Part shown: positions 1 through 7,141 of the stretch, one piece after another
Layout of the letters: the number at the start of each line of letters is the position of its first letter
How positions within the stretch are numbered: position 1 is the first letter of the stretch
From: JASFQI01 sp050115555
Lineage (GTDB): Bacteria > Desulfobacterota > DSM-4660 > Desulfatiglandales > HGW-15
Length of the DNA: 13,556 nucleotides
Assembly (NCBI GenBank): GCA_050115555.1
Contig: JASFQI010000114.1
Span: 1 to 13,556, forward strand
Direction of reading: 5' to 3'
Notes under the pieces: model-generated
Told to the model about the DNA's origin: nothing
The model's input: the letters and a program-made list of their open reading frames with translations, nothing else
The model's database searches: none
Translations under genes and position numbers: made by a program

Positions 1-281
1 CCGGCACGAGCCGAGTGAAGCGAACGATAGGTCCCGAGGTCGAGACCTTCGTAAGCCTGCCCTTGAAGCTTTAGCGATAGCTCATCCAGGTCCACCTCGA
101 TCTTGGGACAGTGCGCGAAGCATCGCCCCGCTTCCAGATCGCACGCAAACACGGGAACGGTTTTGCCGCGGTAGTGCTTGAAATAGGGGCAGATCTCCAC
201 GCACGCCCCGCAGCCAATGCACCTTCCGGATTCCTGTACGTCTCGGACCAGCTCGCTGGGTCCTCCGGCATGCTTCATCAT
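1..281 (-). CDS. FrhB/FdhB-like iron-sulfur flavoprotein, N-terminal part (cut by window edge)
   Basis: The frame stays open to the left edge, so only about the first 93 residues are visible. Seen: a ferredoxin-type motif CIGCGACVEIC (Cys21, 24, 27, 31) followed by Pro, then Cys47, Cys54 and Cys58-Pro, which could supply a second cluster. This spacing fits the N-terminus of the coenzyme F420 hydrogenase/dehydrogenase beta-subunit family (FrhB, FdhB), iron-sulfur flavoproteins that pass electrons between a partner enzyme and F420, NAD(P) or ferredoxin. It is the last visible gene of the leftward operon, 52 nt after iorB, so it may take up electrons from the IorAB reaction (inference). The start is uncertain: ATG at 281 has a weak GAG ahead of it, while an in-frame ATG at 308 has no better ribosome site. 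The flavin-binding C-terminal part lies outside the window, so a simpler ferredoxin-like protein is not excluded. Confidence 0.75.
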   Translation of the reverse strand, partial: MMKHAGGPSELVRDVQESGRCIGCGACVEICPYFKHYRGKTVPVFACDLEAGRCFAHCPKIEVDLDELSLKLQGQAYEGLDLGTYRSLHSARA

Positions 282-333
282 GTTCGTCTCGTTTTGAGAA
301 ATTCGCATTCCACGGCAAGGGTTGCGTTCATTT

Positions 334-936
334 TTACGTCGTGACCAGAGCGAGTCCCTCTCGAAAAGCTTGCAGGTTCAGATCCCTGAACCGGTCGGGC
401 AATTCGCGTTGAATGACTTCTTCAAAGGCAGAGGCCTCGAAACCCGTCATCCCGGAGGCGCAAAGGGCCCCCAGCATCACGGTATTGAGGGTCTGAAGAT
501 TGCCCAGCGCCCTTGCGGTTTCGGATCCGGCGACACGATGCAGTGTCCCTGTCATGTCGGAGAGAAGCGCCCACAAAGCGCCCTGGTCAGGATACGGGAA
601 ACGCCCTGCCTGCACCCCGATGGGGAGGATCGGAGACTCATTCACCAGCGCCGCGGTCCGGGCGTGACCGAACTCGGTCTGAATCCGCAATGCCTCCAGG
701 GGCTCGAACGCCAGGAGAACGTCCAGGAACCTCTCCGGCACGAGCGGCGGCAGGGGCCGTCCGTCGGTCCAGCGGACATGACTCGCCACGGCTCCTCCGC
801 GCTGGGTAAGCCCGTAAACGTCCCCAACCGTGACCTCCAGACCCTGATCGAGCGCCACGCTGGCCAGCAACCGCGCGGCCAGGACGTTGCCCTGCCCTCC
901 CACACCCGTGATGACGATGTTCAGGGATCCCTTCAT
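334..936 (-). CDS. iorB: Indolepyruvate:ferredoxin oxidoreductase, beta subunit (IorB)
   Basis: A 200-residue protein, the usual length of the gamma-domain (POR/KOR gamma-type) subunit of 2-oxoacid:ferredoxin oxidoreductases. Seen: N-terminal NIVITGVGGQGN with the glycine loop at residues 11-16, then the typical stretch GLTQRGGAV at residues 42-50. With IorA it oxidatively decarboxylates aryl-pyruvates (indolepyruvate, phenylpyruvate, hydroxyphenylpyruvate) to aryl-acetyl-CoA and reduces ferredoxin in the cytoplasm. The start is ATG at 936, which overlaps the iorA stop as ATGA, with AAGGA 9 nt upstream inside iorA. Translational coupling suits subunits made in equal amounts. The frame runs further upstream to 1014, but that part is the shadow of the iorA tail. 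The exact substrate cannot be read from the sequence; other branched or aryl 2-oxo acids are possible. Confidence 0.93.
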   Translation of the reverse strand: MKGSLNIVITGVGGQGNVLAARLLASVALDQGLEVTVGDVYGLTQRGGAVASHVRWTDGRPLPPLVPERFLDVLLAFEPLEALRIQTEFGHARTAALVNESPILPIGVQAGRFPYPDQGALWALLSDMTGTLHRVAGSETARALGNLQTLNTVMLGALCASGMTGFEASAFEEVIQRELPDRFRDLNLQAFREGLALVTT

Positions 937-2867
937 GGTTGCCGGTCCTTCTGGGGATCGAGAAAAATCGCGTGTTCGGGACACACCTGGACGCAAAGGC
1001 CGCACCCCGTGCACACCTGTTCATCAATGCAGGCCACCCCGGTTTCAGGATCGAACAGGATGGCCGGACAGCTCAGGATGCGGCTGCAGAACCGGTTGCA
1101 CCCGCATTGATCCCCCAGGCACTTGGTCGTTTCCACCCGAGCCCTGGGCTGTGCGTCGCGGTCGATGCGCTTCTGGAAAAACGTGGCGCAGCCGTTTCGG
1201 AAGACAAGCACGCGCACGCCTCCCGCGTCGATGGCCTCGAGCAGCGCCTGCGTGGCGGCGTGGACGTCGGCCATCGGATCGAGCACTACGGCCTCGGCCC
1301 CCAGGCCCCGAGCCGCCTCCTCGATTTTGAGCTCTTGTTTGTCTTCAGCGATCACCGCAGGGGTGGCGGGGTTGACCTGAAAGCCGGTCATGGCGGTCAC
1401 CGCGTTGTCCAGGACGACGAAGACCGCGTCGGCCCGGTGGTTCACGGCATTGGCCAAGGCGGGCAGGCCCGCGTGGAAGAAGGTGGAGTCCCCAACCACG
1501 GCCACAACGGGCTGTTCAAATCCAAACTCCTTCAACCGGCTGAACCCGCAAGCGTTTCCCATGCCCGAACCCATGCAGTGAAGCGCCTTGATCTGCTGAA
1601 ACCCTGTCGAGCCGGCGGCCATGCCGTAGCACCCGATGTCTCCCACGACGAACCCGGCCCCTGCGTCCATCGCGAGCGCAGTCTTGATGGCGAAGAAGGA
1701 GGCCCGATGGGGGCAGCCCTGGCAGAACGAGAGCTCCCGAGGGACCAGCAGGTCCCGGGCCTGCGCAAGGAGGCTTTCGGAAACCGCTTCGCCGCGCTTT
1801 GGTTCGAGATCGAAGACGCGGGCCAGGGCCGAGAGCGCCACGTCCGTGTTCATCTCTCCCACGCCCGCGCCGTTCGGCCCGGTAACGAATCCTTCGTTCT
1901 TGCCATAAAACCGAACCGCTCCCACACGTTGGACGTTCTCAGCGTAGACCACCTTGATCGCGTCCTCCACGAATGGGTCCACTTCTTCCAGAAAACAAAC
2001 GGTTTCCGCGTGTCCCAAGCGTTTCAGAACGACCTCCTTGGGAAGCGGCCATGTGGTCCCCAGCTTCAGGAGCCCTACTCGGTCGCTCAGCCCGAGCACG
2101 TCGAGCGCCTCTTGTCCATACGTAGCGCTCAGACCGGAGGCTACCACCACGGTTTCAGCCCTGTCCGGGCCCAGGTAGGCGTTCCAGGGCGACGCCTCGA
2201 ACTCCGCCCGTATCTCTTCCCGAACCCGGAGCAGCCGCGCGTGATTCCGGGTCACCAGGAAAGGAAGCCCCACCTTTGGGCGGGTCGTGTCAAAACGAGG
2301 CGGCGGGCCTTGGGAGGCGACCGGCCCCAGGGAGACCGGACCACGACCGTGCGAGAGGCGAGAGACCGCCCGAAGCATGCAAGGCACCCCAAAACGCTGG
2401 GAGAGATCGAGCCCGTAAGCGGCCATCTCTTTGGCTTCCTGGGACGTGGAGGGCTCGAGCAGGGGGATCTGGGCGATTTTGGCGAAATGCCGAGAGTCCT
2501 GCTCATTGGTGCTGGTCAACGGACCGGGGTCGTCGCAGACCACCACAAGCAGCCCGCCCGGCAGCTCGTCCAGAGCGACCGTGGTGAGGAAATCGGCGGC
2601 CACATTCAACCCGTTTTGCTTCATGGTCACCACAGCCCGCTTCCCGGCCAATGCGAATGCGGCGGCGGCCTCCATGGCCACGATTTCATTCACCGACCAC
2701 TCCACGGCTACGCCGTGGGCTCTTCCCGTCATGAACAAGGCTGCCAGGATCTCCGAAGACGGGTTTCCCGGATACCCTGTGGCATAGGCGATGCCGCCTT
2801 CGAGGGCCCCTCGGGCGATAGCCTCGTTCCCCAGCATCAACACTCGCCTGGATGGATTCGGTTCCAT
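933..2867 (-). CDS. iorA: Indolepyruvate:ferredoxin oxidoreductase, alpha subunit (IorA)
   Basis: A 644-residue thiamine-diphosphate enzyme, a little longer than the usual 600 or so. Order seen: pyrimidine-binding domain with GYPGNPSSEI (31-40); central domain; CQGCPHR (382-388); pyrophosphate-binding domain with GDIGCYG (409-415), GDS (459-461) and DN (487-488), matching the GDx...N thiamine-diphosphate/Mg signature; and a cysteine-rich tail. The tail has a standard CTGCGLCVQVC ferredoxin motif (Cys619, 622, 625, 629) plus an odd first motif (Cys583, 588, 590, 594, 600-Pro). The family converts aryl-pyruvate and CoA to aryl-acetyl-CoA, CO2 and reduced ferredoxin, working with IorB. ATG at 2867 has GGAGGG just upstream and lies 36 nt after the aminotransferase gene. 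A preceding aminotransferase would supply the 2-oxo acid, which supports a role in aromatic or branched amino acid catabolism. Confidence 0.95.
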   Translation of the reverse strand: MEPNPSRRVLMLGNEAIARGALEGGIAYATGYPGNPSSEILAALFMTGRAHGVAVEWSVNEIVAMEAAAAFALAGKRAVVTMKQNGLNVAADFLTTVALDELPGGLLVVVCDDPGPLTSTNEQDSRHFAKIAQIPLLEPSTSQEAKEMAAYGLDLSQRFGVPCMLRAVSRLSHGRGPVSLGPVASQGPPPRFDTTRPKVGLPFLVTRNHARLLRVREEIRAEFEASPWNAYLGPDRAETVVVASGLSATYGQEALDVLGLSDRVGLLKLGTTWPLPKEVVLKRLGHAETVCFLEEVDPFVEDAIKVVYAENVQRVGAVRFYGKNEGFVTGPNGAGVGEMNTDVALSALARVFDLEPKRGEAVSESLLAQARDLLVPRELSFCQGCPHRASFFAIKTALAMDAGAGFVVGDIGCYGMAAGSTGFQQIKALHCMGSGMGNACGFSRLKEFGFEQPVVAVVGDSTFFHAGLPALANAVNHRADAVFVVLDNAVTAMTGFQVNPATPAVIAEDKQELKIEEAARGLGAEAVVLDPMADVHAATQALLEAIDAGGVRVLVFRNGCATFFQKRIDRDAQPRARVETTKCLGDQCGCNRFCSRILSCPAILFDPETGVACIDEQVCTGCGLCVQVCPEHAIFLDPQKDRQP

Positions 2868-2903
2868 AATCCCTCCACCGCATTCGGCCGGGATAGCCTG
2901 CGG

Positions 2904-4076
2904 TTACGGGGCCAGGGCCGCTGACAGACGATCCAGCGCCCGGTCGACCACATCCGTTTCCGTGGCAAACATGATTCGGGCATGGCCGGTACCCTGGGAT
3001 CCGAAGAATCCGCCCGGGACCACGGCCACTCCCCCGTCCAGGAGACGGCGGAAAATATCCTCGTCCGAGGGCTCGACCTCGGAAAAGTCAGCGAACGCGT
3101 AAAACCCTCCCATAGGCCGGGGGCAGCGCACACCAGGGATCGCATTGAGCCGCTCCACCACGCGCTCCATGTTTCCCCGGCAAAGCGCACGCGCTCGATC
3201 CAGGTAGGGACGGCTTTCGGCCAGGTACTCGGTGAGGGCCCACTGCCCGACGGAAAACGAGCAGAGGGAGATCGTCTCCTTGAACACACCCATCTGCCGT
3301 ATGATCCAGGGATGCGCCACAGCGTATCCCAGACGCCAGCCGGTCACGGCAAACGTCTTGGAAAAGCTGTTGATCATGATCACGTGGTCCAGGTGATCGA
3401 ACTCCAGCGCGCTCGTGTGCTCCCCCTGGTAGACGTAGTTGTGGTAGACCTCATCGGAAAGCACGAACACCCCGTGATCCTGTGCCTTTTTCAGTACGGC
3501 CTGGTACCCTTCACGGGAAATCATCGCACCGGTGGGATTGGAGGGGGTGTTGATGACGAGGAGCTTGGTGCGGTCGCTCATGTTGTCCAGAATGACCTGC
3601 GGGTCGATGGTCCAGGTGTCGTCTTTTCGAAGGGCATAGAAACGAAGGCTTCCGCCCAGTCTCTGGGTAATGGGTCGCAAAATGCCCCATCCCGGATCCG
3701 GAAGCAAGACCTCGTCTCCGGTTTCCACGAGGAGACGAAAGGCCAGAAAGATGGCCTCCATGCCTCCCACCGTGAGGAGGACGTTCTCCTCCGGATTCAC
3801 ACGAACGCCCATTTCGCGTTCCAGAAAGGAGGCCACTGCGCTTCGAATCCCGGGGGTCCCGTTCGTGGATGTGTAGCGGTTTCGGCCTTCCCTCATGGCT
3901 GCGGCCGCCGACTCGATGAGTTCCTCGGGAGCGTCAAAGGCAGCCTCCCCGGCAGCGAGGTTCAAAAGGTCGGACTTCTCCTCCATCATTTTCATCATGC
4001 GTCGAATCGGGGAGCTCTCCGATTCCTTCACCATGGGCGTCACCCGGCTCAGGGCCTTGCTTTCTTCCGTTGTCAT
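2904..4076 (-). CDS. Class I/II pyridoxal-phosphate aminotransferase
   Basis: A 390-residue fold-type I aminotransferase of normal length. Seen: substrate-binding N-terminal part; NTPSNPTG (176-183); SDEVY (207-211) with the cofactor-binding Asp208 and Tyr211; SFSKTFAVTGWRLGY (237-251) with Lys240 as the Schiff-base lysine and Arg248 as phosphate ligand; and Arg367 in the position that usually binds the substrate carboxylate. It moves an amino group from an amino acid to a 2-oxo acid in the cytoplasm. Placed directly ahead of iorAB, it probably makes the 2-oxo acid that IorAB oxidises. Family members act on aromatic amino acids, alanine or aspartate, and the specificity cannot be told apart here. 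The start is ATG at 4076, overlapping the upstream stop as ATGA with AGGTGGAG close by. An open frame reaching back to 4301 is only the shadow of the upstream gene. Confidence 0.93.
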   Translation of the reverse strand: MTTEESKALSRVTPMVKESESSPIRRMMKMMEEKSDLLNLAAGEAAFDAPEELIESAAAAMREGRNRYTSTNGTPGIRSAVASFLEREMGVRVNPEENVLLTVGGMEAIFLAFRLLVETGDEVLLPDPGWGILRPITQRLGGSLRFYALRKDDTWTIDPQVILDNMSDRTKLLVINTPSNPTGAMISREGYQAVLKKAQDHGVFVLSDEVYHNYVYQGEHTSALEFDHLDHVIMINSFSKTFAVTGWRLGYAVAHPWIIRQMGVFKETISLCSFSVGQWALTEYLAESRPYLDRARALCRGNMERVVERLNAIPGVRCPRPMGGFYAFADFSEVEPSDEDIFRRLLDGGVAVVPGGFFGSQGTGHARIMFATETDVVDRALDRLSAALAP

Positions 4077-5053
4077 CTCTCCACCTCGTTTTCCAGGCGA
4101 CCCACGCCGGGAATGTCCACAGTGACGATGTCCCCCGGCCTCAGGAACACGCCTTCTCCCTGAAGCATCCGTTCTACGGCCTTGGGAAGGTCGCCGGGGC
4201 CGAGCGTCATTCCCCGGGTCCATCCCACACCCGCGCCGGTCCCCAACCCGATGACGTCGCCCGGCTGGAGCGTGAAGATCGCGGAAAGGGCCGAGATGCA
4301 CCGGGCCGGCCCCCAGATCATGCGGTCGGCTCCCGTGTCCTGCATCACCTCACCATTGACCAGGCAGCGAATACGGAGGTCCTTTACCTCGGGTACCTGG
4401 TCGGCGGGCACCAGGACGGGCCCGAGAGGCCCGAACGTGTCACGGGCTTTTCCCGCAAGAAAGTCCAACGGCCCTTTCTGCATCATCAACCGCCGGTCCG
4501 TGACGTCATTGTGGCAGGTGAACCCTGCGACATGGTCCATGGCCTCTTCCGGACTCACGTCCCTGGCGGGCCTCCCGATCACCACGGCGAGCTCGGCCTC
4601 CCAGTCCACATAGTTCGAGGAAATCCGGATTTTCTGGCTGGGCCCGATGATGCAGTTCCGATCGCCTTTCCAGAAAAAGTTGGGCTGAAAGTCCTCCGGG
4701 ATCTCCATGCCCATCTCTTCGGCATGATCGTAGAAGTTCAGCCCGACGTTCATCATCTTCCCGGGGCTCGGTACCGGCGCCAGGAGGTCCACGCTTTCCA
4801 GATCCTCGCCCCCGATGGAAGCGTCCTCCAGGCTGTCAGCCGCTTCCCGAAGCCGGGGCAGCCAGCGGTCCCATGCGTTCAGCATTTCATGCATCGTTTG
4901 GATAGGAAACTCTTCAGCCGGATCGGACGAGGAGCCGTGCCCCGCCTTCTCCAGGGCCTCATTGACCTCCCACACCCTGTCGCCCTTGACCAGGCCGACG
5001 CGGACCCCTTCCTTCCTACGGTAACTCACCAGGGAGAACGGTTTGTTCTGCAA
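4073..5053 (-). CDS. Fumarylacetoacetate hydrolase (FAH) family protein
   Basis: A 326-residue enzyme, assuming a TTG start. Seen: GLNFYDHAEEMG (104-115), WEAELAVVIG (151-160) with Glu152 and Glu154, HND (181-183), GKARDTFGPLGP (201-212) and GTGAGVG (271-277). The two glutamates and Asp183 fit the divalent metal site of the FAH fold. Family members cleave C-C bonds of acylpyruvates, decarboxylate or hydrate 2-oxo acids, or act as oxaloacetate tautomerases; which applies here is unknown. The TTG at 5053 is chosen because AGGAG sits 9 nt before it and directly after the regulator's stop. The only upstream ATG (5113) would overlap the regulator by 46 nt with poor homology there. It overlaps the aminotransferase gene by 4 nt, so its substrate is likely a 2-oxo or keto-enol compound in the same route (inference). 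Confidence 0.9.
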   Translation of the reverse strand: MQNKPFSLVSYRRKEGVRVGLVKGDRVWEVNEALEKAGHGSSSDPAEEFPIQTMHEMLNAWDRWLPRLREAADSLEDASIGGEDLESVDLLAPVPSPGKMMNVGLNFYDHAEEMGMEIPEDFQPNFFWKGDRNCIIGPSQKIRISSNYVDWEAELAVVIGRPARDVSPEEAMDHVAGFTCHNDVTDRRLMMQKGPLDFLAGKARDTFGPLGPVLVPADQVPEVKDLRIRCLVNGEVMQDTGADRMIWGPARCISALSAIFTLQPGDVIGLGTGAGVGWTRGMTLGPGDLPKAVERMLQGEGVFLRPGDIVTVDIPGVGRLENEVER

Positions 5054-5067
5054 GGCCTTTTTCTCCT
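5053..5067 (-). promoter_or_regulatory. Ribosome binding site supporting the TTG start of the FAH gene
   Basis: On the minus strand AGGAG (5067-5063) is followed by a 9-nt spacer and TTG (5053-5051). It begins right after the regulator's TAA, so the two genes are 14 nt apart and probably coupled. This decides the start over the ATG at 5113. Confidence 0.6.
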
Positions 5068-5637
5068 TTACCAGCTTGGAGGTGTGTTCACTACGAGCAC
5101 GGCGCTTTCCCACTTGCCCGGGTTGATCCAGCTATGAAGCGCCTCGCTCCGGTAATGGATCAAATCGCCTTCGTACAAATGGTACTCCTGGTCATTCAAA
5201 CGAAACAGGACTTCCCCGCGGATTACGTATAGCACCTCTTCTCCGATGTGGCCGAAAGGGACCTTTCGCCCTTCGCCCGGCGGGTTCACATAGAACGTAG
5301 CTTGAAGGTTGGTGTTGCTCTTGGCGACGAGGGCCTCGCAATACGCCGTGGATCCTTCCAGAGGAAAGGGAAGCCCCTCCCCCCGTCTTGTGACGGTACC
5401 CAGTTCCTGACGGTCGTTTTCCCCGAAAAGGCGTGCAGTGTTGATATCGAGAAAGCGAGTGATCCGTTTCAGGTTCTCCACAGACACGTTTGCCTTTCCG
5501 CACTCCAACTGACTCAGAAAACTGACACTGAGTTCCGTCCCCTTGGCCAGTTGCTCCAGAGAAACCCGTTTTTCCTTCCTAGCCTGTCGAAGGACGGTGC
5601 CGATTTGAAGCTCATCCCGGCTCCCTTGCTTCTTCAT
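5068..5637 (-). CDS. Xre-family transcriptional regulator with C-terminal cupin domain
   Basis: A 189-residue DNA-binding regulator of the usual size for the HTH-cupin class. Seen: helix-turn-helix domain at about residues 12-70, with SLEQLAKGTELSVSFLSQLE containing the recognition helix; a linker; and a cupin_2 barrel at about 108-186 with EEVLYVIRGEV and a late histidine (His168). In the metal motif His130 and Glu133/134 are present, but the first histidine of the usual HxH pair is Phe128, so metal binding may be altered or absent. Such proteins sense a small ligand in the cupin pocket and usually repress or activate a neighbouring catabolic operon. It is the first gene of the leftward operon and faces the Mo-hydroxylase operon, so autoregulation and control of both directions are plausible. 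The start is ATG at 5637, behind a strong GAGGAGG. Confidence 0.93.
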   Translation of the reverse strand: MKKQGSRDELQIGTVLRQARKEKRVSLEQLAKGTELSVSFLSQLECGKANVSVENLKRITRFLDINTARLFGENDRQELGTVTRRGEGLPFPLEGSTAYCEALVAKSNTNLQATFYVNPPGEGRKVPFGHIGEEVLYVIRGEVLFRLNDQEYHLYEGDLIHYRSEALHSWINPGKWESAVLVVNTPPSW

Positions 5638-5677
5638 GATCCCTCCTCATGGATCGTGCTTTCCATCCTGAAATTTT

Positions 5678-5706
5678 ATTGTTACTATATCGAAAATATT
5701 TTTCAA
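5678..5706 (-). promoter_or_regulatory. Candidate sigma70-type promoter for the regulator-iorAB operon
   Basis: On the minus strand TTGAAA (5706-5701) and AACAAT (5683-5678) are 17 nt apart in a markedly AT-rich stretch. Transcription would start near 5671, giving a leader of about 35 nt. The -35 matches five of six consensus bases and the -10 four of six. It is read by eye only. Confidence 0.4.
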
Positions 5707-5712
5707 GTCGAT
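5689..5712. promoter_or_regulatory. Candidate operator between the divergent operons
   Basis: An inverted repeat ATCGA-N14-TCGAT (5689-5693 and 5708-5712) encloses the perfect 10-bp palindrome AAAATATTTT (5693-5702) and covers the -35 and spacer of the candidate leftward promoter. That is a reasonable site for a dimeric Xre regulator. AT-rich palindromes can also arise by chance. Confidence 0.3.
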
Positions 5713-5771
5713 TCCTTTTCTCCAGACAGCCGAACCTTCGTATGGAGTCCCCCGGATTAGAGGAGAATATC

Positions 5772-6662
5772 GTGTTCAGACTCTTGAGGCCATTTGAGTA
5801 CCACGAACCCGGCAGCGTCCACGAGGCCGTGGAGCTTTTGTCTCGATACGGGGACAGGGCGTCCGTCATTGCCGGAGGCACGGACCTGTTGATCTCCATG
5901 AAAAAGCGGGAGATCCATCCGGAACACCTTGTCTCCATTGGCAGACTCCCGGGACTGGACGTTATGGAGCTGTCCGAAGACGGAGGGCTCAGGCTCGGGC
6001 CCTTGGCCACACACGCCTCCATTGCGAAGTCCCCATTGGTAAAGCAGCATTTTCCCATGCTGGCCACGGCCTGTAACAAGGTCGGCACACCCCAGGTCAG
6101 AAACATGGGCACCATTGGGGGCAATATCTGCAAGGCCGGACCGTCGCAGGATACGCCGCCTGTTCTCGTGGCCCTCGAGGCCGTACTCAGGCTCGTCGGC
6201 CCGGATGGTGAACGGACCGTTCCTCTGGACATGTTTTGCACGGGCCCTTTCTGTACCGTCCTTCAACCGAACGAGCTTGTGGTAGAGATCCGCGTGCCCC
6301 CGATGCCTCCCTCGAGCGCCGGATGCTACAAGTGGTGCACCAAGATTACAGAGGTGGATGAAACCCTTGCAGGGGCGGCTGTGGTCCTGGACCTGGAAGA
6401 CAGGGACACCTGCCGGGACCTGAGGATCGGCCTCAGCTCGGTGGCCCCCATGGCCATCAGGGCGCACACGGCCGAGGCAGCGCTTCGCGGGCGGCAAATC
6501 AGCGCTTCACTCATCGACGAGGCCGCGCGGACCGCATCCATGGAGGCCGAGCCCCGCTCGAGGGCCCAATACCGGCGGCACATGATCCACGTTCTGGTCC
6601 GGGACGGCATTACGGAGCTTCAACAGATCGTTGCGTCTCGCTTCGAGGAGGATCGCCCATGA
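5772..6662 (+). CDS. Molybdenum hydroxylase, FAD-binding subunit (xanthine dehydrogenase/CoxM family)
   Basis: A 296-residue medium subunit of normal length. Seen: the FAD-contacting motifs AGGTDLL (34-40) and TIGGNIC (114-120), and a C-terminal YRRHM (267-271) typical of the CO-dehydrogenase flavoprotein C-terminal domain. It passes electrons from the [2Fe-2S] subunit through FAD to an acceptor. There is no cysteine-rich insertion between the two FAD motifs and the C-terminal domain, unlike the 4Fe-4S-carrying HcrB of 4-hydroxybenzoyl-CoA reductase, so that enzyme is less likely. The GTG at 5772 is chosen because AGGAG (5761-5765) lies 6 nt before it and the protein then begins directly with the family's usual FRLLRPFEY; ATGs at 5742 and 5649 lack this. 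Its stop overlaps the next start as ATGA. Confidence 0.92.
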   Translation: MFRLLRPFEYHEPGSVHEAVELLSRYGDRASVIAGGTDLLISMKKREIHPEHLVSIGRLPGLDVMELSEDGGLRLGPLATHASIAKSPLVKQHFPMLATACNKVGTPQVRNMGTIGGNICKAGPSQDTPPVLVALEAVLRLVGPDGERTVPLDMFCTGPFCTVLQPNELVVEIRVPPMPPSSAGCYKWCTKITEVDETLAGAAVVLDLEDRDTCRDLRIGLSSVAPMAIRAHTAEAALRGRQISASLIDEAARTASMEAEPRSRAQYRRHMIHVLVRDGITELQQIVASRFEEDRP

Positions 6663-7141
6663 AGACCCTTGCCCGTTTTGTAGTGAACGGCGAACCCTTT
6701 GAGCTCGCCATTGAGCCCTATCAACTCCTCATCGAGGTACTCAGGGAGCAATTGGGGCTTACGGGGACCAAGTTGAGCTGCGGCGTTGGAAATTGCGGGG
6801 CCTGTACGGTCCTGGTGGATGGTGTCCCGGTCCTGTCGTGCATGACCCTGGCCATCGCGGCGAGGGACAAAGAGATCACCACCATTGAGGGATTGGCAAA
6901 GGGAGGAGAGCTCCACCCCCTGCAGCAGGCCTTTGTGGATCATGGGGCGATCCAGTGCGGCTACTGCACCCCGGGCATGATCCTCTCGGCAGAGGCCCTG
7001 CTGGAAAGCCATCCAGACCCTACGGAGGAAGACGTTCGGGAGGCGATCTCGGGCCATATCTGCCGGTGCACGGGTTACGTCAAGATCGTGGAGGCCATCC
7101 TCGCAGCCGCGCAGGACACGGAAAGGGGGCGAGACAGATGA
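6659..7141 (+). CDS. Molybdenum hydroxylase, [2Fe-2S] subunit (CoxS/HcrC family)
   Basis: A 160-residue small subunit of normal size with both clusters intact. The plant-type ferredoxin domain has Cys41, Cys46, Cys49 and Cys61 (CGVGNCGAC, then LSC). The helical domain has Cys100, Cys103, Cys135 and Cys137 (CGYC and CRC), with the conserved GHICRCTGY at 132-140. The two clusters carry electrons from the molybdenum site to FAD. No signal peptide is visible, so the complex is probably cytoplasmic. It overlaps both neighbours by 4 nt (ATGA at each end), as expected for an equal-subunit complex. It resembles 4-hydroxybenzoyl-CoA reductase gamma and CO-dehydrogenase small subunits about equally by eye, so the substrate cannot be set from this subunit. 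Confidence 0.95.
   Translation: MKTLARFVVNGEPFELAIEPYQLLIEVLREQLGLTGTKLSCGVGNCGACTVLVDGVPVLSCMTLAIAARDKEITTIEGLAKGGELHPLQQAFVDHGAIQCGYCTPGMILSAEALLESHPDPTEEDVREAISGHICRCTGYVKIVEAILAAAQDTERGRDR

Noticed and set aside
939..2924. 661-codon open frame on the plus strand
   Set aside because: It lies antisense to iorA, whose protein shows all family motifs; long antisense frames are common in GC-rich genes.
4077..4301. Longer N-terminus for the aminotransferase (start at 4301)
   Set aside because: The extra part is rich in Arg and Gly, overlaps the FAH gene and lacks homology; ATG at 4076 has a good ribosome site and an ATGA overlap.
4070..5137. 355-codon plus-strand frame antisense to the FAH gene, and the similar ones at 2982-4163 and 322-1110
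   Set aside because: No recognisable motifs, and each is fully opposite a well-supported gene.
5649..5771. Upstream ATG starts at 5649 and 5742 for the FAD subunit
   Set aside because: The added residues would be coded by the AT-rich control region; GTG 5772 has AGGAG at 6 nt and matches the usual N-terminus.
6955..7137. Longer N-terminus for the molybdopterin subunit (start at 6955)
   Set aside because: It is the shadow of the [2Fe-2S] gene in another frame; family homology begins just after ATG 7138.
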